Origin: Villigracilis sp024434165
GTDB taxonomy: Bacteria > Chloroflexota > Anaerolineae > Anaerolineales > Villigracilaceae
Length of the DNA: 64,000 nt
Assembly (NCBI GenBank): GCA_030263665.1
Contig: SZPK01000001.1
Coordinates: 124,001 to 188,000 of the forward strand
Direction of reading: 5' to 3'
The notes below the pieces were generated by a model. That model had not been told where the DNA came from. It did not search any database and saw only the letters and a list, made by a program, of their open reading frames with translations. This document shows, piece after piece, positions 56,988 through 64,000 of this stretch. The number at the start of each line of letters is the position of its first letter. Within the stretch, counting starts at the first letter, position 1. Made by a program: the position numbers and the translations under genes.

Positions 56988-59402
56988 ATGCCCGGTAAAA
57001 AGAAGGGTACGATTGCGCTTCCCCTCGAGAAAGAAGAGATCATCAAGGATTACCGCCTTGCCTATCAAAGCAGGCAGGCTTCGCTCATCGGCAGAAGAGA
57101 AGTCTTGAGCGGCAAGGCGAAATTCGGCATCTTCGGAGACGGCAAGGAGATCGCCCAACTTGCCATCGCGCGCGCCTTCCGCAAAGGCGACTGGCGTTCC
57201 GGCTATTACCGCGACCAGACCTGGATGTTCATGCTTGGCGCGATGAGCATCCAGGAATTTTTTGCCCAGTTGTACGCGCACAGCGACATCACCTACGACC
57301 CCGCCAGCGGCGGCAGGCAGATGAACGCACACTTCGCCTCACGCAATTTGTATCCGAACGGGTTGTGGCGTCCGCAAACGCAGATGTACAACACCGCCTC
57401 AGACATATCCCCCACCGGTTCGCAAATGCCGCGCGCGGTGGGGCTGGCATACGCATCGGTCGTCTACCGCAAACTCAGGGAACTGCAGGAATTCAAGGAC
57501 TTTTCCATCAACGGCAGTGAAGTCACCTTTGCCACCATCGGCAACGCCTCGACCGCCGAAGGTCTGTTTTGGGAATCGGTCAACGCCATCGGCGTGCTGC
57601 ACGCGCCCGCCATCATCACCGTGTACGACGACGGCTACGGCATCTCCGTCCCCAATCAATTCCAGATGGTCAAGGAGAATATCGGCGCCATCCTGAGCGG
57701 CTTCCAGCGCGACCCCTGTCCCGACGAAGATTGCATGCGCGGCTACGACCTCTACACCGTCCGCGCGTGGGATTACCCCGCCCTGCTCGAAACCTATCAA
57801 ACCGCCGCCGAGGTGGCGCGCGAATATCACATCCCTGCGCTGGTGCATGTGATTGACGTGACCCAGCCGCAGGGTCACAGCACATCGGGGAGTCACGAAC
57901 GATACAAGACTCCAGAGCGGCTCAAGTGGGAGGAGGAATTCGACGGACTCAGGAAGATGCGCGAGTGGATGATCGAGCACCGCATCGTTTCCGGACCCGA
58001 GCTTGATTCCCTTGAGAAAGCGGATTACGAAGCCGTGGAAGGATTCCGCAAAGCGGCGTGGGAGGCGTATCTCTCCCCCATCACCGAGGAGCGCAGCCAG
58101 GTGATGGACATGCTCGAAGAGATCGCAGGCTCGTCGAGTCATGCGTCAGAGTTGCGAATGCTCAGGGACCGGCTGGCAAATCTCCCGTCGTATACGAGGC
58201 GGGATATCCACATCACCGCGCATGAAGCGCTGCGCATCCTCAGGGATGAGTCAAATCCCGTCAAGCAGGTTCTCATCCAATGGAAGCATGAGAACGATAA
58301 AGTGAATTTGGAGCGGTACGGCTCGCACTTGTATTCGGGCACGGCGATGAAGGTGGAGGAGGTGAAGCCCGCCTATTCGGATTCGTCCCCGACGATGTTC
58401 GGCTTTGAAGTGATCAACGCCGCGTTCGACGCCGCGCTTGCGCGTGAACCCCGCCTCATTGCTTTCGGTGAAGATGTGGGCAAACTCGGCGACGTGAACC
58501 AGGGCTTCAAGGGAATGCAGGAAAAGTATGGCGAATATCGCGTGACGGATACGGGCATCCGCGAGGCGACGATCTTGGGGCAGGCGATTGGCATGGCAAT
58601 GCGCGGGCTGCGACCCATCGCGGAGATTCAATATCTCGATTATGTGCTGTATGCCCTGCAAATCATGAGCGACGATCTGGCGACCCTGCACTGGCGCACT
58701 GCCGGCGGGCAAAAGGCGCCAGTCATCGTGCGCACGCGCGGTCATCGTTTGGAGGGGGTGTGGCATGCAGGCTCGCCGATGTCTGGCATTTTGAATTTGG
58801 TGCGCGGCATGTATGTGCTCGTCCCGCGCGATATGACCCGCGCCGCCGGGTTTTATAACACACTCCTGAAAGCCGACGAACCCGGGATTGTGGTCGAGGT
58901 GTTGAACGGCTACCGCGTGAAGGAACGCCTGCCCGATAACATCGGCGAAATTACCGTGCCGTTGGGCGTGCCTGAGATTCTGCGCGAAGGAAAAGACGTC
59001 ACCATCGTCACCTACGGCGCGTGCTGCCGCATCGTGATGGATGCCGCGGAGAAATTATCGAAAGCCGGCATTGACGTGGAAGTGATTGACGTACAAACGC
59101 TGATGCCGTTCGATATTCACGGAAGAATCGTCGAGTCGCTGAAAAAGACCAACCGCATTTTGTTCGTGGATGAAGACGTCCCCGGCGGCGCGACGGCGTA
59201 CATGATGCAGGAAGTCATCGAGAAGCAGGGCGGGTATTTCCATTTGGACTCGCCTGCGCGCACGCTGTCGGCTAAGGCGCATCGTCCAGCGTATGGAAGC
59301 GACGGCGATTACTGGTCGAAGCCGAATCCTGAAACGGTGTTTGATGCGGTGTATGACATGATGAATGAGGTAGACCCAACAGCGTATCCGCTGTTCAGTT
59401 GA
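56988..59402 (+). CDS. Fused alpha-beta E1 component of a 2-oxoacid dehydrogenase complex
   Basis: The 804-residue protein joins E1 alpha (about 25-390) and E1 beta (about 475-804). The alpha part has the thiamine diphosphate site GNASTAEGLFWESVNAIGVL ... VYDDGYGIS; the beta part has FGEDVGKLGDVNQG, EATILGQAIGMAMRGLRPI and the C-terminal transketolase domain. It decarboxylates a 2-oxoacid and loads the acyl group on the lipoyl domain of E2. The sequence looks more like branched-chain 2-oxoacid or acetoin-type E1 than pyruvate E1, but substrate assignment is uncertain. Start ATG 56988 with CAGGAGAGAG. First gene of the E1-E2-E3 operon. Confidence 0.92.
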   Translation: MPGKKKGTIALPLEKEEIIKDYRLAYQSRQASLIGRREVLSGKAKFGIFGDGKEIAQLAIARAFRKGDWRSGYYRDQTWMFMLGAMSIQEFFAQLYAHSDITYDPASGGRQMNAHFASRNLYPNGLWRPQTQMYNTASDISPTGSQMPRAVGLAYASVVYRKLRELQEFKDFSINGSEVTFATIGNASTAEGLFWESVNAIGVLHAPAIITVYDDGYGISVPNQFQMVKENIGAILSGFQRDPCPDEDCMRGYDLYTVRAWDYPALLETYQTAAEVAREYHIPALVHVIDVTQPQGHSTSGSHERYKTPERLKWEEEFDGLRKMREWMIEHRIVSGPELDSLEKADYEAVEGFRKAAWEAYLSPITEERSQVMDMLEEIAGSSSHASELRMLRDRLANLPSYTRRDIHITAHEALRILRDESNPVKQVLIQWKHENDKVNLERYGSHLYSGTAMKVEEVKPAYSDSSPTMFGFEVINAAFDAALAREPRLIAFGEDVGKLGDVNQGFKGMQEKYGEYRVTDTGIREATILGQAIGMAMRGLRPIAEIQYLDYVLYALQIMSDDLATLHWRTAGGQKAPVIVRTRGHRLEGVWHAGSPMSGILNLVRGMYVLVPRDMTRAAGFYNTLLKADEPGIVVEVLNGYRVKERLPDNIGEITVPLGVPEILREGKDVTIVTYGACCRIVMDAAEKLSKAGIDVEVIDVQTLMPFDIHGRIVESLKKTNRILFVDEDVPGGATAYMMQEVIEKQGGYFHLDSPARTLSAKAHRPAYGSDGDYWSKPNPETVFDAVYDMMNEVDPTAYPLFS

Positions 59403-59403
59403 C

Positions 59404-59422
59404 GGTTGATAGTTGGTTGTTG
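59404..59422. repeat. Left arm of inverted word tract bounding a four-helix-bundle gene
   Basis: GGTTGATAGTTGGTTGTTG (59404-59422) is complementary to CAACCACCAACTGACAACT (59797-59815) at 16 of 19 positions. The arms enclose the gene at 59436-59810, and the right arm contains its stop codon. Confidence 0.72.
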
Positions 59423-59435
59423 ACAGCGAGGTCAC

Positions 59436-59810
59436 ATGGAAAAGGTATCTGCAAGAAATTATCGTGAGTTGATCGTTTGGCAAGATGCGATAAAACTCGC
59501 AAAAGAAGTCTATCAACTTACCGGGAAATTTCCCAAGCATGAAACCTACGCCCTTGCTGACCAACTCCGGCGAGCCGTTGTTTCAGTCCCTTCGAACATT
59601 GCAGAAGGTCAAGCCAGGAAATCGCCGGGAGATTTCAAGAGGTTCTTACATATTGCATTAGGTTCATTAGCTGAAGTAGATACACAACTTGTACTAGCTC
59701 AAGAATTTGGATATTTGGGCAAAGATGATATTGCCCCGATGGATGAGCAAATTCAGAACTTACGCAAGAAACTTTATGCGCTTATCAACACACTACCAAC
59801 CACCAACTGA
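59436..59810 (+). CDS. Four-helix-bundle protein (23S rRNA intervening-sequence protein family)
   Basis: The 124-residue protein has the S23/four-helix-bundle pattern: NYRELIVWQDAIKLAKEVYQ (6-25), ADQLRRAVVSVPSNIAEGQA (46-65), FKRFLHIALGSLAEVDTQLV. It is closer to the family core than the copy at 31788. Function is unknown. It separates the E1 and E2 genes of an enzyme complex, and is enclosed by inverted TTGATAGTTGG-type tracts whose right arm encodes its end (LPTTN). No clear ribosome site (GCGAGGTCAC precedes the ATG). Confidence 0.9.
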   Translation: MEKVSARNYRELIVWQDAIKLAKEVYQLTGKFPKHETYALADQLRRAVVSVPSNIAEGQARKSPGDFKRFLHIALGSLAEVDTQLVLAQEFGYLGKDDIAPMDEQIQNLRKKLYALINTLPTTN

Positions 59811-59831
59811 CAACTACCAACTGGAGATTTT

Positions 59832-61043
59832 ATGGCAACCAAAGTATTCGTTCCCCGGCTCGGCGAAGGGGTGGATGAAGTCACCGTCACGAAATGGCTC
59901 AAGCAGGAAGGCGACTCGATCAAGGAGTTGGAGCCGCTGCTTGAAGTGAATACCGACAAGGTGGATACCGAAATCCCCGCCCCAGCAACGGGAACGGTGT
60001 TGAAGATCATCGCGCAGGAAGGCTCGCCTGCGAAGGTCGGGGAACTTTTGGCAATTATCGGTCAACCGGGGGAATCGGTGGATGTTTCAAGTGCTCCAGC
60101 AATGACCGAGTCAAAAGTCGAAAGTCAAAGGCCAGAAGCCAAGCCTGCGACCTTGAACCTGCGACCTTCGACCGATTTGGGTTTCATCTCCCCTGTCGTC
60201 GCCCGCATTGCCGCCGAGCATGGCGTGGATTTGTCCCAGGTCACCGGCACGGGGTTGAACGGGCGGATTACGAAGAACGATGTGCTGGCGTTCATTGAAG
60301 GTCGCAAGTCAAAGGTTGAAGGTCAAAAGCCAAGCCCTGCAAACCTTCAACCTTCCAACCTGCAACCTGGAACCCTGATCAAACACACCACCATCCGCAA
60401 GCAGATCGCGGTGCACATGGTCGAGTCCAAGCATACCTCCCCGCATGTGTTGACGGTGATGGAAGCGGATATGAGCCGCGTGTCAAAGCATCGCGCCGCG
60501 AATAAAGCCGCGTTCGAGCGCGATGGGGTCAACCTCACGTTCACGGCGTATTTCATGATGGCAATCGTGGCGGGCTTGAAAGCCTATCCGATCGTCAACT
60601 CCTCGTGGACAGATGAAGGCTTGCTCGTTCATAAGAACGTCAATCTCGGCATGGCGGTTTCGCTGGGTGAAGACGGTTTGATCGTGCCGGTCATCAAGAA
60701 GGCAGAAGACCTGTCTCTGCTGGCGATGGCACGCGCGGTCAATGACCTTGCCAACCGCGCCCGCGCGAAGAAATTGCAGCCAGATGAAGTGAAGGGCGGC
60801 ACGTTCACGCTTACCAACCACGGCGTCAGCGGATCGCTGTTTGCCTTTCCGGTCATCAACCAGCCGCAGGCGGGCATTCTCGGCGTGGGAGCGATGCAAA
60901 AGCGGGTGGTGGTAATAGATGACGCGATTGCGATTCGCCCGATGGTGTATCTCTCGTTTGTATTCGATCACCGCATCCTCGACGGCGCATCGGCGGATTG
61001 GTTTTTGGCAAAGGTCAAGGAAACGCTGGAGAATTGGGTGTAG
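59832..61043 (+). CDS. E2 component, dihydrolipoamide acyltransferase
   Basis: The 403-residue protein has a lipoyl domain (1-80; lipoyl Lys in NTDKVDTEIP), a peripheral-subunit-binding domain (about 117-153; SPVVARIAAEHGVDLSQVTG) and the catalytic domain (about 180-403) with the active-site FDHRILDGASADWFL. It takes the acyl group from E1 and makes acyl-CoA. Both linkers, about 93-115 and 155-183, are encoded by self-complementary words (AAGTCAAAGG ... CCTTGAACC; GGTTGAAGGTC ... CCTTCAACCTTCC). GGAGATTTT precedes the ATG. Confidence 0.95.
   Translation: MATKVFVPRLGEGVDEVTVTKWLKQEGDSIKELEPLLEVNTDKVDTEIPAPATGTVLKIIAQEGSPAKVGELLAIIGQPGESVDVSSAPAMTESKVESQRPEAKPATLNLRPSTDLGFISPVVARIAAEHGVDLSQVTGTGLNGRITKNDVLAFIEGRKSKVEGQKPSPANLQPSNLQPGTLIKHTTIRKQIAVHMVESKHTSPHVLTVMEADMSRVSKHRAANKAAFERDGVNLTFTAYFMMAIVAGLKAYPIVNSSWTDEGLLVHKNVNLGMAVSLGEDGLIVPVIKKAEDLSLLAMARAVNDLANRARAKKLQPDEVKGGTFTLTNHGVSGSLFAFPVINQPQAGILGVGAMQKRVVVIDDAIAIRPMVYLSFVFDHRILDGASADWFLAKVKETLENWV
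60109..60378. repeat. Word-repeat hairpins inside the two E2 linkers
   Basis: Segment one (about 60109-60177) has AAGTCGAAAGTCAAAGG against CCTTGAACCTGCGACCTTCG. Segment two (about 60300-60378) has AAGGTTGAAGGTC against CCTTCAACCTTCCAACC. Both are built like the intergenic hairpins but are translated as Lys/Pro/Ser/Gln-rich flexible linkers. Confidence 0.7.
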
Positions 61044-61097
61044 AAGTTTCAGGTTTCAGGTTTCAGATGCCAGGCTATGAGGCAGTGAAGGAAGCGT

Positions 61098-61574
61098 ATG
61101 ACAGATAAGCAAAAAGACAGCCCGCAGGTCAACAAAAACATCCACCCGTCGTTTGTGGCATTGTTCTATCTGGTTGTGACAATGATCCTGCAAAGATTCG
61201 CCCCCATCCCCTTTGATGTGACGGCAGTTGGAAGGTACATCGGTTTGGGTTTGACGTTCGTCGGGTTTATGCTCGGCGTGGGCGCATATCTCGAATTCCG
61301 CAAGATGCGGATGACCCTCGACCTGTACGGTTCGGTCCGGGCTTTGGTGACAAGCGGGGTCTACCGCTTCACGCGCAACCCGATCTATCTCGGGTTTTTT
61401 CTGATGGTCGCCGGCTTTCCGCTCAACTCCGGTTCGTTGTGGGGTCTGGTCGTCGCTCCGTTCTTCGCCATGACGATGAGTCGGCTGGTCATAGAAAAGG
61501 AAGAGGCTTACCTGGAGAAAAAATTCAAAGAGGAGTACACAGCCTACAAGTCCAGGGTGAGGCGGTGGCTGTAA
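61098..61574 (+). CDS. Isoprenylcysteine carboxyl methyltransferase-like membrane protein
   Basis: The 158-residue protein has about four membrane helices and the ICMT/PEMT motif near the C-terminus: GVYRFTRNPIYLGFFLMVAG (about 97-116) and EEAYLEKKFKEEYTAYKSRVRRW. Such bacterial proteins are presumed SAM-dependent methyltransferases with unknown substrates. It lies between E2 and E3 genes of the dehydrogenase complex, with no known link to it. GTTTCAGGTTTCAGGTTTCAG words (61047-61067 region) precede it. Confidence 0.85.
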   Translation: MTDKQKDSPQVNKNIHPSFVALFYLVVTMILQRFAPIPFDVTAVGRYIGLGLTFVGFMLGVGAYLEFRKMRMTLDLYGSVRALVTSGVYRFTRNPIYLGFFLMVAGFPLNSGSLWGLVVAPFFAMTMSRLVIEKEEAYLEKKFKEEYTAYKSRVRRWL

Positions 61575-61577
61575 CAA

Positions 61578-61594
61578 GTAGAACAAGTCTATAG
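61578..61594. repeat. First copy of a direct repeat upstream of lpdA
   Basis: GTAGAACAAGTCTATAG at 61578-61594 is repeated exactly at 61669-61685, where it forms the left part of a longer palindrome. Confidence 0.7.
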
Positions 61595-61668
61595 AATTGA
61601 GTGTAGCGCAAAACTATCGGTGATCTATGCTCCAGCCTCCGTCCACGGCGCAGGGAGCACTCAACGAA

Positions 61669-61696
61669 GTAGAACAAGTCTATAGACTTGTTCTAC
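61669..61696. promoter_or_regulatory. 28-bp perfect palindrome upstream of lpdA
   Basis: GTAGAACAAGTC (61669-61680), TATA, GACTTGTTCTAC (61685-61696). Perfect dyad, nine bases before a second inverted repeat that holds the putative -10 box. It could be an operator or a short palindromic repeat. Confidence 0.6.
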
Positions 61697-61704
61697 GAAA
61701 AGCC

Positions 61705-61740
61705 AAAAAGGTTAAGGGTATAATCGCCCTTAACCTTTTT
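61705..61740 (+). promoter_or_regulatory. 14-bp inverted repeat with TATAAT in its loop, upstream of lpdA
   Basis: AAAAAGGTTAAGGG (61705-61718) and CCCTTAACCTTTTT (61727-61740) are perfect inverted copies. The 8-base loop TATAATCG contains a consensus -10 (61719-61724). As RNA it would be a typical terminator with a U-run; as DNA it would be a promoter-operator. Both readings are possible. AGGAGAATATTTCTC before the lpdA ATG follows. Confidence 0.65.
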
Positions 61741-61761
61741 AAATTCAGGAGAATATTTCTC

Positions 61762-63162
61762 ATGGCAGAAAATTTCGATGTCGTTGTGATCGGCGCGGGA
61801 CCCGCAGGGTATGTGGCGGCGATTCGCGCATCGCAGTTGAAACAGAAAGTGGCAATTGTGGACAGGCAATGGATGGGCGGCGTATGCTTGAACGTCGGGT
61901 GCATCCCGTCCAAATCCCTGCTCAAGAATGCAGAGGTGGCGCACACCCTGCGCGAACGCGGCAAGGATTTCGGCTTCTCGTTCGAGAATCTGAAACTGGA
62001 TTACGGCGTGGCGGTCAAGCGCTCGCGGCAGAACTCCGACCGGCTTACCAAAGGCGTTGGCTTCTTGATGAAGAAGAACAATATTGCCGTGTTCATGGGC
62101 GAGGCGAAATTGAAGGCAAAGGATACACTCAGCGTCACCGATAAAGACGGCAAGGTGACTGAACTCAAGGCGAAGAATATCATCGTCGCCACGGGTGCGA
62201 GCGCGATGGTCCCGCCTGCATGGAAAGTGGACGGCGAAAAAGTGGTCACGTATCTGGAGGCGATCCTTCAGGAGAAACTACCCAAGTCGGTGATCGTCAT
62301 CGGCTCCGGCGCGATTGGCGTGGAGTTCTCCACCATCTGGAGCGCCTACGGCGTGGACGTGACCATCGTGGAAATGCTGCCGCGCATGGTTCCGCTCGAA
62401 GATGAAGAAGTGTCGAAGGAACTCGAAAAGGAATTCAAGAAGCGAAAGATCAACGTCCTGACGGGGCACAAGGTCGAATCGGTCGAGGCGACCAAGACAG
62501 GGGTGCAGGTAAAGGTATCCGCGGACGGAAAGGAAACCGTCCTCGAAGCGGAACAGGCATTGGTTGCCATCGGCTTCCGTCCGAACTCAAAAGGGCTGGG
62601 ACTCGAAGAAGTAGGCGTGAAGATCAGCGAGCGCGGATTTATCGAAGTGAATGAAAAGATGCAGACCAACGTCCCCGGCATTTGGGCAATCGGCGATGTG
62701 ACCGGCAAACTGATGCTGGCGCACGTCGGCTCGGCAATGGGCATCGTCTGTGCGGAAAATATCGCAGGCGCGGAAACGGTCACCCTCGATTACGAAATGA
62801 TGCCGCGCGCCACGTATTCGTATCCGCAGGTGGCGTCGTTCGGTCTCACCGAGGCACAGGCGAAGGAACGCGGCTACGACGTGAAGATCGGACGCTTCCC
62901 CTTCCAGCCGAACGGCAAAGCGCTTGGTCTCGGTGATTACATGGGCTTCGTGAAGATCGTGATGGACGCCAAGTATGGCGAGATTTTGGGCGCACACATG
63001 ATCGGTCCCGAAGTGACCGAACTGCTGCCCGAACTGACCCTCGCGCGCATGATGGAATTGACCCCGCACGAGATCGCGCGCAACGTCCATGCGCACCCAA
63101 CACTCTCCGAAGCGATCATGGAGGCGGCGCACGGCGCAAGCGGCACGCCGATTCATATTTAA
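61762..63162 (+). CDS. lpdA: Dihydrolipoyl dehydrogenase (E3)
   Basis: The 466-residue flavoprotein has the FAD motif VVIGAGPAGYVAAIRA, the redox disulfide GGVCLNVGCIPSK (about 38-50), the NAD motif VIVIGSGAIGVEFS and the C-terminal catalytic HAHPTLSEAIMEA (His-Glu). It reoxidises the lipoyl groups of the E2 component. Start ATG 61762 follows CAGGAGAATATTTCTC; the frame is open upstream through the palindromes but unsupported. Last gene of the dehydrogenase operon; its upstream inverted repeats suggest its own promoter. Confidence 0.96.
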   Translation: MAENFDVVVIGAGPAGYVAAIRASQLKQKVAIVDRQWMGGVCLNVGCIPSKSLLKNAEVAHTLRERGKDFGFSFENLKLDYGVAVKRSRQNSDRLTKGVGFLMKKNNIAVFMGEAKLKAKDTLSVTDKDGKVTELKAKNIIVATGASAMVPPAWKVDGEKVVTYLEAILQEKLPKSVIVIGSGAIGVEFSTIWSAYGVDVTIVEMLPRMVPLEDEEVSKELEKEFKKRKINVLTGHKVESVEATKTGVQVKVSADGKETVLEAEQALVAIGFRPNSKGLGLEEVGVKISERGFIEVNEKMQTNVPGIWAIGDVTGKLMLAHVGSAMGIVCAENIAGAETVTLDYEMMPRATYSYPQVASFGLTEAQAKERGYDVKIGRFPFQPNGKALGLGDYMGFVKIVMDAKYGEILGAHMIGPEVTELLPELTLARMMELTPHEIARNVHAHPTLSEAIMEAAHGASGTPIHI

Positions 63163-63166
63163 CTCA

Positions 63167-63304
63167 AGTTGCCACCTTCCAATAGATTTTCCAGGTTCCC
63201 CGCCCAAAGCCCTCACCCTGCCCCGATGGGAGAGGGGGAAGTCATCCCAGAATATATAACCTTGTTTGGGGTGAGGGAAGCCTCTTGAAACCAAGGTGGC
63301 AACT
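63167..63304. repeat. Nested repeats after lpdA
   Basis: Outer inverted repeat AGTTGCCACCTT (63167-63178) and AAGGTGGCAACT (63293-63304) are perfect 12-mers. Between them is a CCCTCACCCC-family element (CCCTCACCCTGCCCCGATGG at 63210, GGGGTGAGGG at 63268-63277). This looks like one repeat inserted into another. Confidence 0.8.
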
Positions 63305-63325
63305 CGGGTTATTTAATCGAAAAAC

Positions 63326-63357
63326 AGAACTCCGAGGCTTTCAAACCTCGGAGTTCT
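63326..63357. terminator. Bidirectional terminator between lpdA and the last gene
   Basis: AGAACTCCGAGG (63326-63337) and CCTCGGAGTTCT (63346-63357) form a perfect 12-bp stem, flanked by AAAA on the left and TTTC on the right. It can stop both the lpdA operon and the converging gene. Confidence 0.9.
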
Positions 63358-63361
63358 TTCA

Positions 63362-64000
63362 TTAAGGTTGGGAAAGAGGAAATGCACCCGAGCAGGTAAA
63401 CCCGACCGGCGCTTGCGGCGGCGAGAAGTTGTACTGATCCACATAAAGCACTTCGTCAATCCCGGGACCCGTAATCCGATACGCATCCAGGATGGTGTCA
63501 TTGCCGGGGAAGGACCCCTCCCTTTCGTATGTGAGGGCTTCGCCGTTGGGTCCGCGCAAGTGATTTAGATAAGCCTGCGCCCTGGAAGGTCCTTCAAATA
63601 TATCGCCTCCCACCTGGATTGGGTTGGTTTCCGAATAACCATAGGTCGGGTCGCTGGAGACGGGACAGGCAACGCCGGCATCCACGAACTCGATTCGTTT
63701 GAGAAACGCTTCGAAGACGGCGCGGTGTTGGGTCTCCCAAATTGCGGCATCGCTGCCCAGGTTGGAGGTGGCAAGCCCAAACAGCACAAAATCGGCAGAG
63801 GGGGAAACCGCCACAGCCATCCCTTGCAGGGGGACGTCGCCTATTTTCCCTTTCACATCCACAGAAATCCCTTCCACACCGTTGATGGAGATCGCCGCCG
63901 GCTCGGAGGTCTCGAAGTTTCCGCCGCGTTGTTCAAGGCTTGCCAGATACCTTTCGATTACATCGGTCAGGGATTGGGAGGCATCGTACGCATCGCCCGC
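63362..64000 (-). CDS. C-terminal part of an unidentified protein (5' end outside the window)
   Basis: The frame is open from the window edge and gives 212 residues to a TAA stop at 63362. The beginning reads AGDAYDASQSLTDVIERYLA, then GMAVAVSPSADFVLFGLATS and EFVDAGVACPVSSDP. Hydrophilic, with two cysteines in the last half and no motif I can name; the VAVSPSADFVLFGLATSN and RAVFEAFLKRIEF pattern loosely recalls PsbP-like or lipoprotein folds. Probably an exported protein, but the signal region is not in view. It converges on lpdA. Confidence 0.6.
   Translation of the reverse strand, partial: AGDAYDASQSLTDVIERYLASLEQRGGNFETSEPAAISINGVEGISVDVKGKIGDVPLQGMAVAVSPSADFVLFGLATSNLGSDAAIWETQHRAVFEAFLKRIEFVDAGVACPVSSDPTYGYSETNPIQVGGDIFEGPSRAQAYLNHLRGPNGEALTYEREGSFPGNDTILDAYRITGPGIDEVLYVDQYNFSPPQAPVGFTCSGAFPLSQP

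Noticed and set aside
1..64000. tRNA, rRNA, CRISPR arrays, transposases or phage genes
   Set aside because: I looked for these by eye on both strands and saw none; a tRNA could still be missed without a covariance search.

Overview
The window is about 64 kb of moderately GC-rich bacterial DNA with tightly packed, mostly co-directional genes. A complete carbonyl branch of the Wood-Ljungdahl pathway, together with the kind of intergenic repeats present, suggests an anaerobic Chloroflexota bacterium, probably Anaerolineae. This is an inference; there is no rRNA or marker gene here to prove it. I see no tRNA, rRNA, CRISPR array, transposase or prophage.

Layout. (1) 0.4-13.5 kb: Ni-CO dehydrogenase (cooS), acetyl-CoA synthase (acsB), two small membrane proteins, a CBS protein, corrinoid protein subunits acsD and acsC, the reductive activator acsV, methyltransferase acsE and a fused MetV-MetF methylene-THF reductase. 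Together these turn methylene-THF, CO2 and CoA into acetyl-CoA. (2) 13.5-16.7 kb: a GNAT acetyltransferase, a small HdrC-like cysteine protein, NAD-type malic enzyme and an unusual thioredoxin-reductase-like flavoprotein. (3) 17.2-22.5 kb: a sulfotransferase, a homolog of the Mycobacterium tuberculosis tuberculosinyl transferase Rv3378c, a class II diterpene cyclase of the Rv3377c type, then a histidine kinase and response regulator. This is a likely diterpenoid locus and the most exciting part of the window. (4) 22.6-35.5 kb: an NCS2 nucleobase permease facing an operon of CoxG, XdhC, a three-subunit molybdenum hydroxylase, an amidase, FdrA and DUF1116 proteins (related to the E. coli oxamate carbamoyltransferase subunits) and a cyclase-family hydrolase. 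A DUF2877 protein, the third relative of that enzyme, lies at 40.4 kb. I read this as a heterocycle or nucleobase catabolic module ending in carbamoyl transfer. (5) 35.6-38.9 kb: an AT-rich island of three unknown genes, one with a possible HEPN motif, followed by a repeat-rich gap and a PIN/RHH toxin-antitoxin pair. (6) 38.9-44.3 kb: assorted housekeeping and metabolic genes. (7) 44.3-56.9 kb, minus strand: an operon with two VWA membrane proteins, DUF58, MoxR, a coiled-coil membrane protein, an ABC-2 exporter pair and a large exported membrane protein. (8) 57-63.2 kb: a 2-oxoacid dehydrogenase complex (fused E1, E2, E3) with a four-helix-bundle gene and an isoprenylcysteine-methyltransferase-like gene among them.

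A second theme is structural. Many junctions between co-directional genes carry a stem-loop, and neighbouring junctions use different repeat families: a TGTCATTGCGAG palindrome, a CCCTCACCCC palindrome, and hairpins whose arms are short degenerate words such as GAGAATTG or GACCATAG. Members of the same families also lie in frame inside acsB, fdrA, the AMP-ligase gene and the E2 linkers. Two four-helix-bundle genes are each bounded by inverted word tracts, which recalls rRNA intervening sequences.
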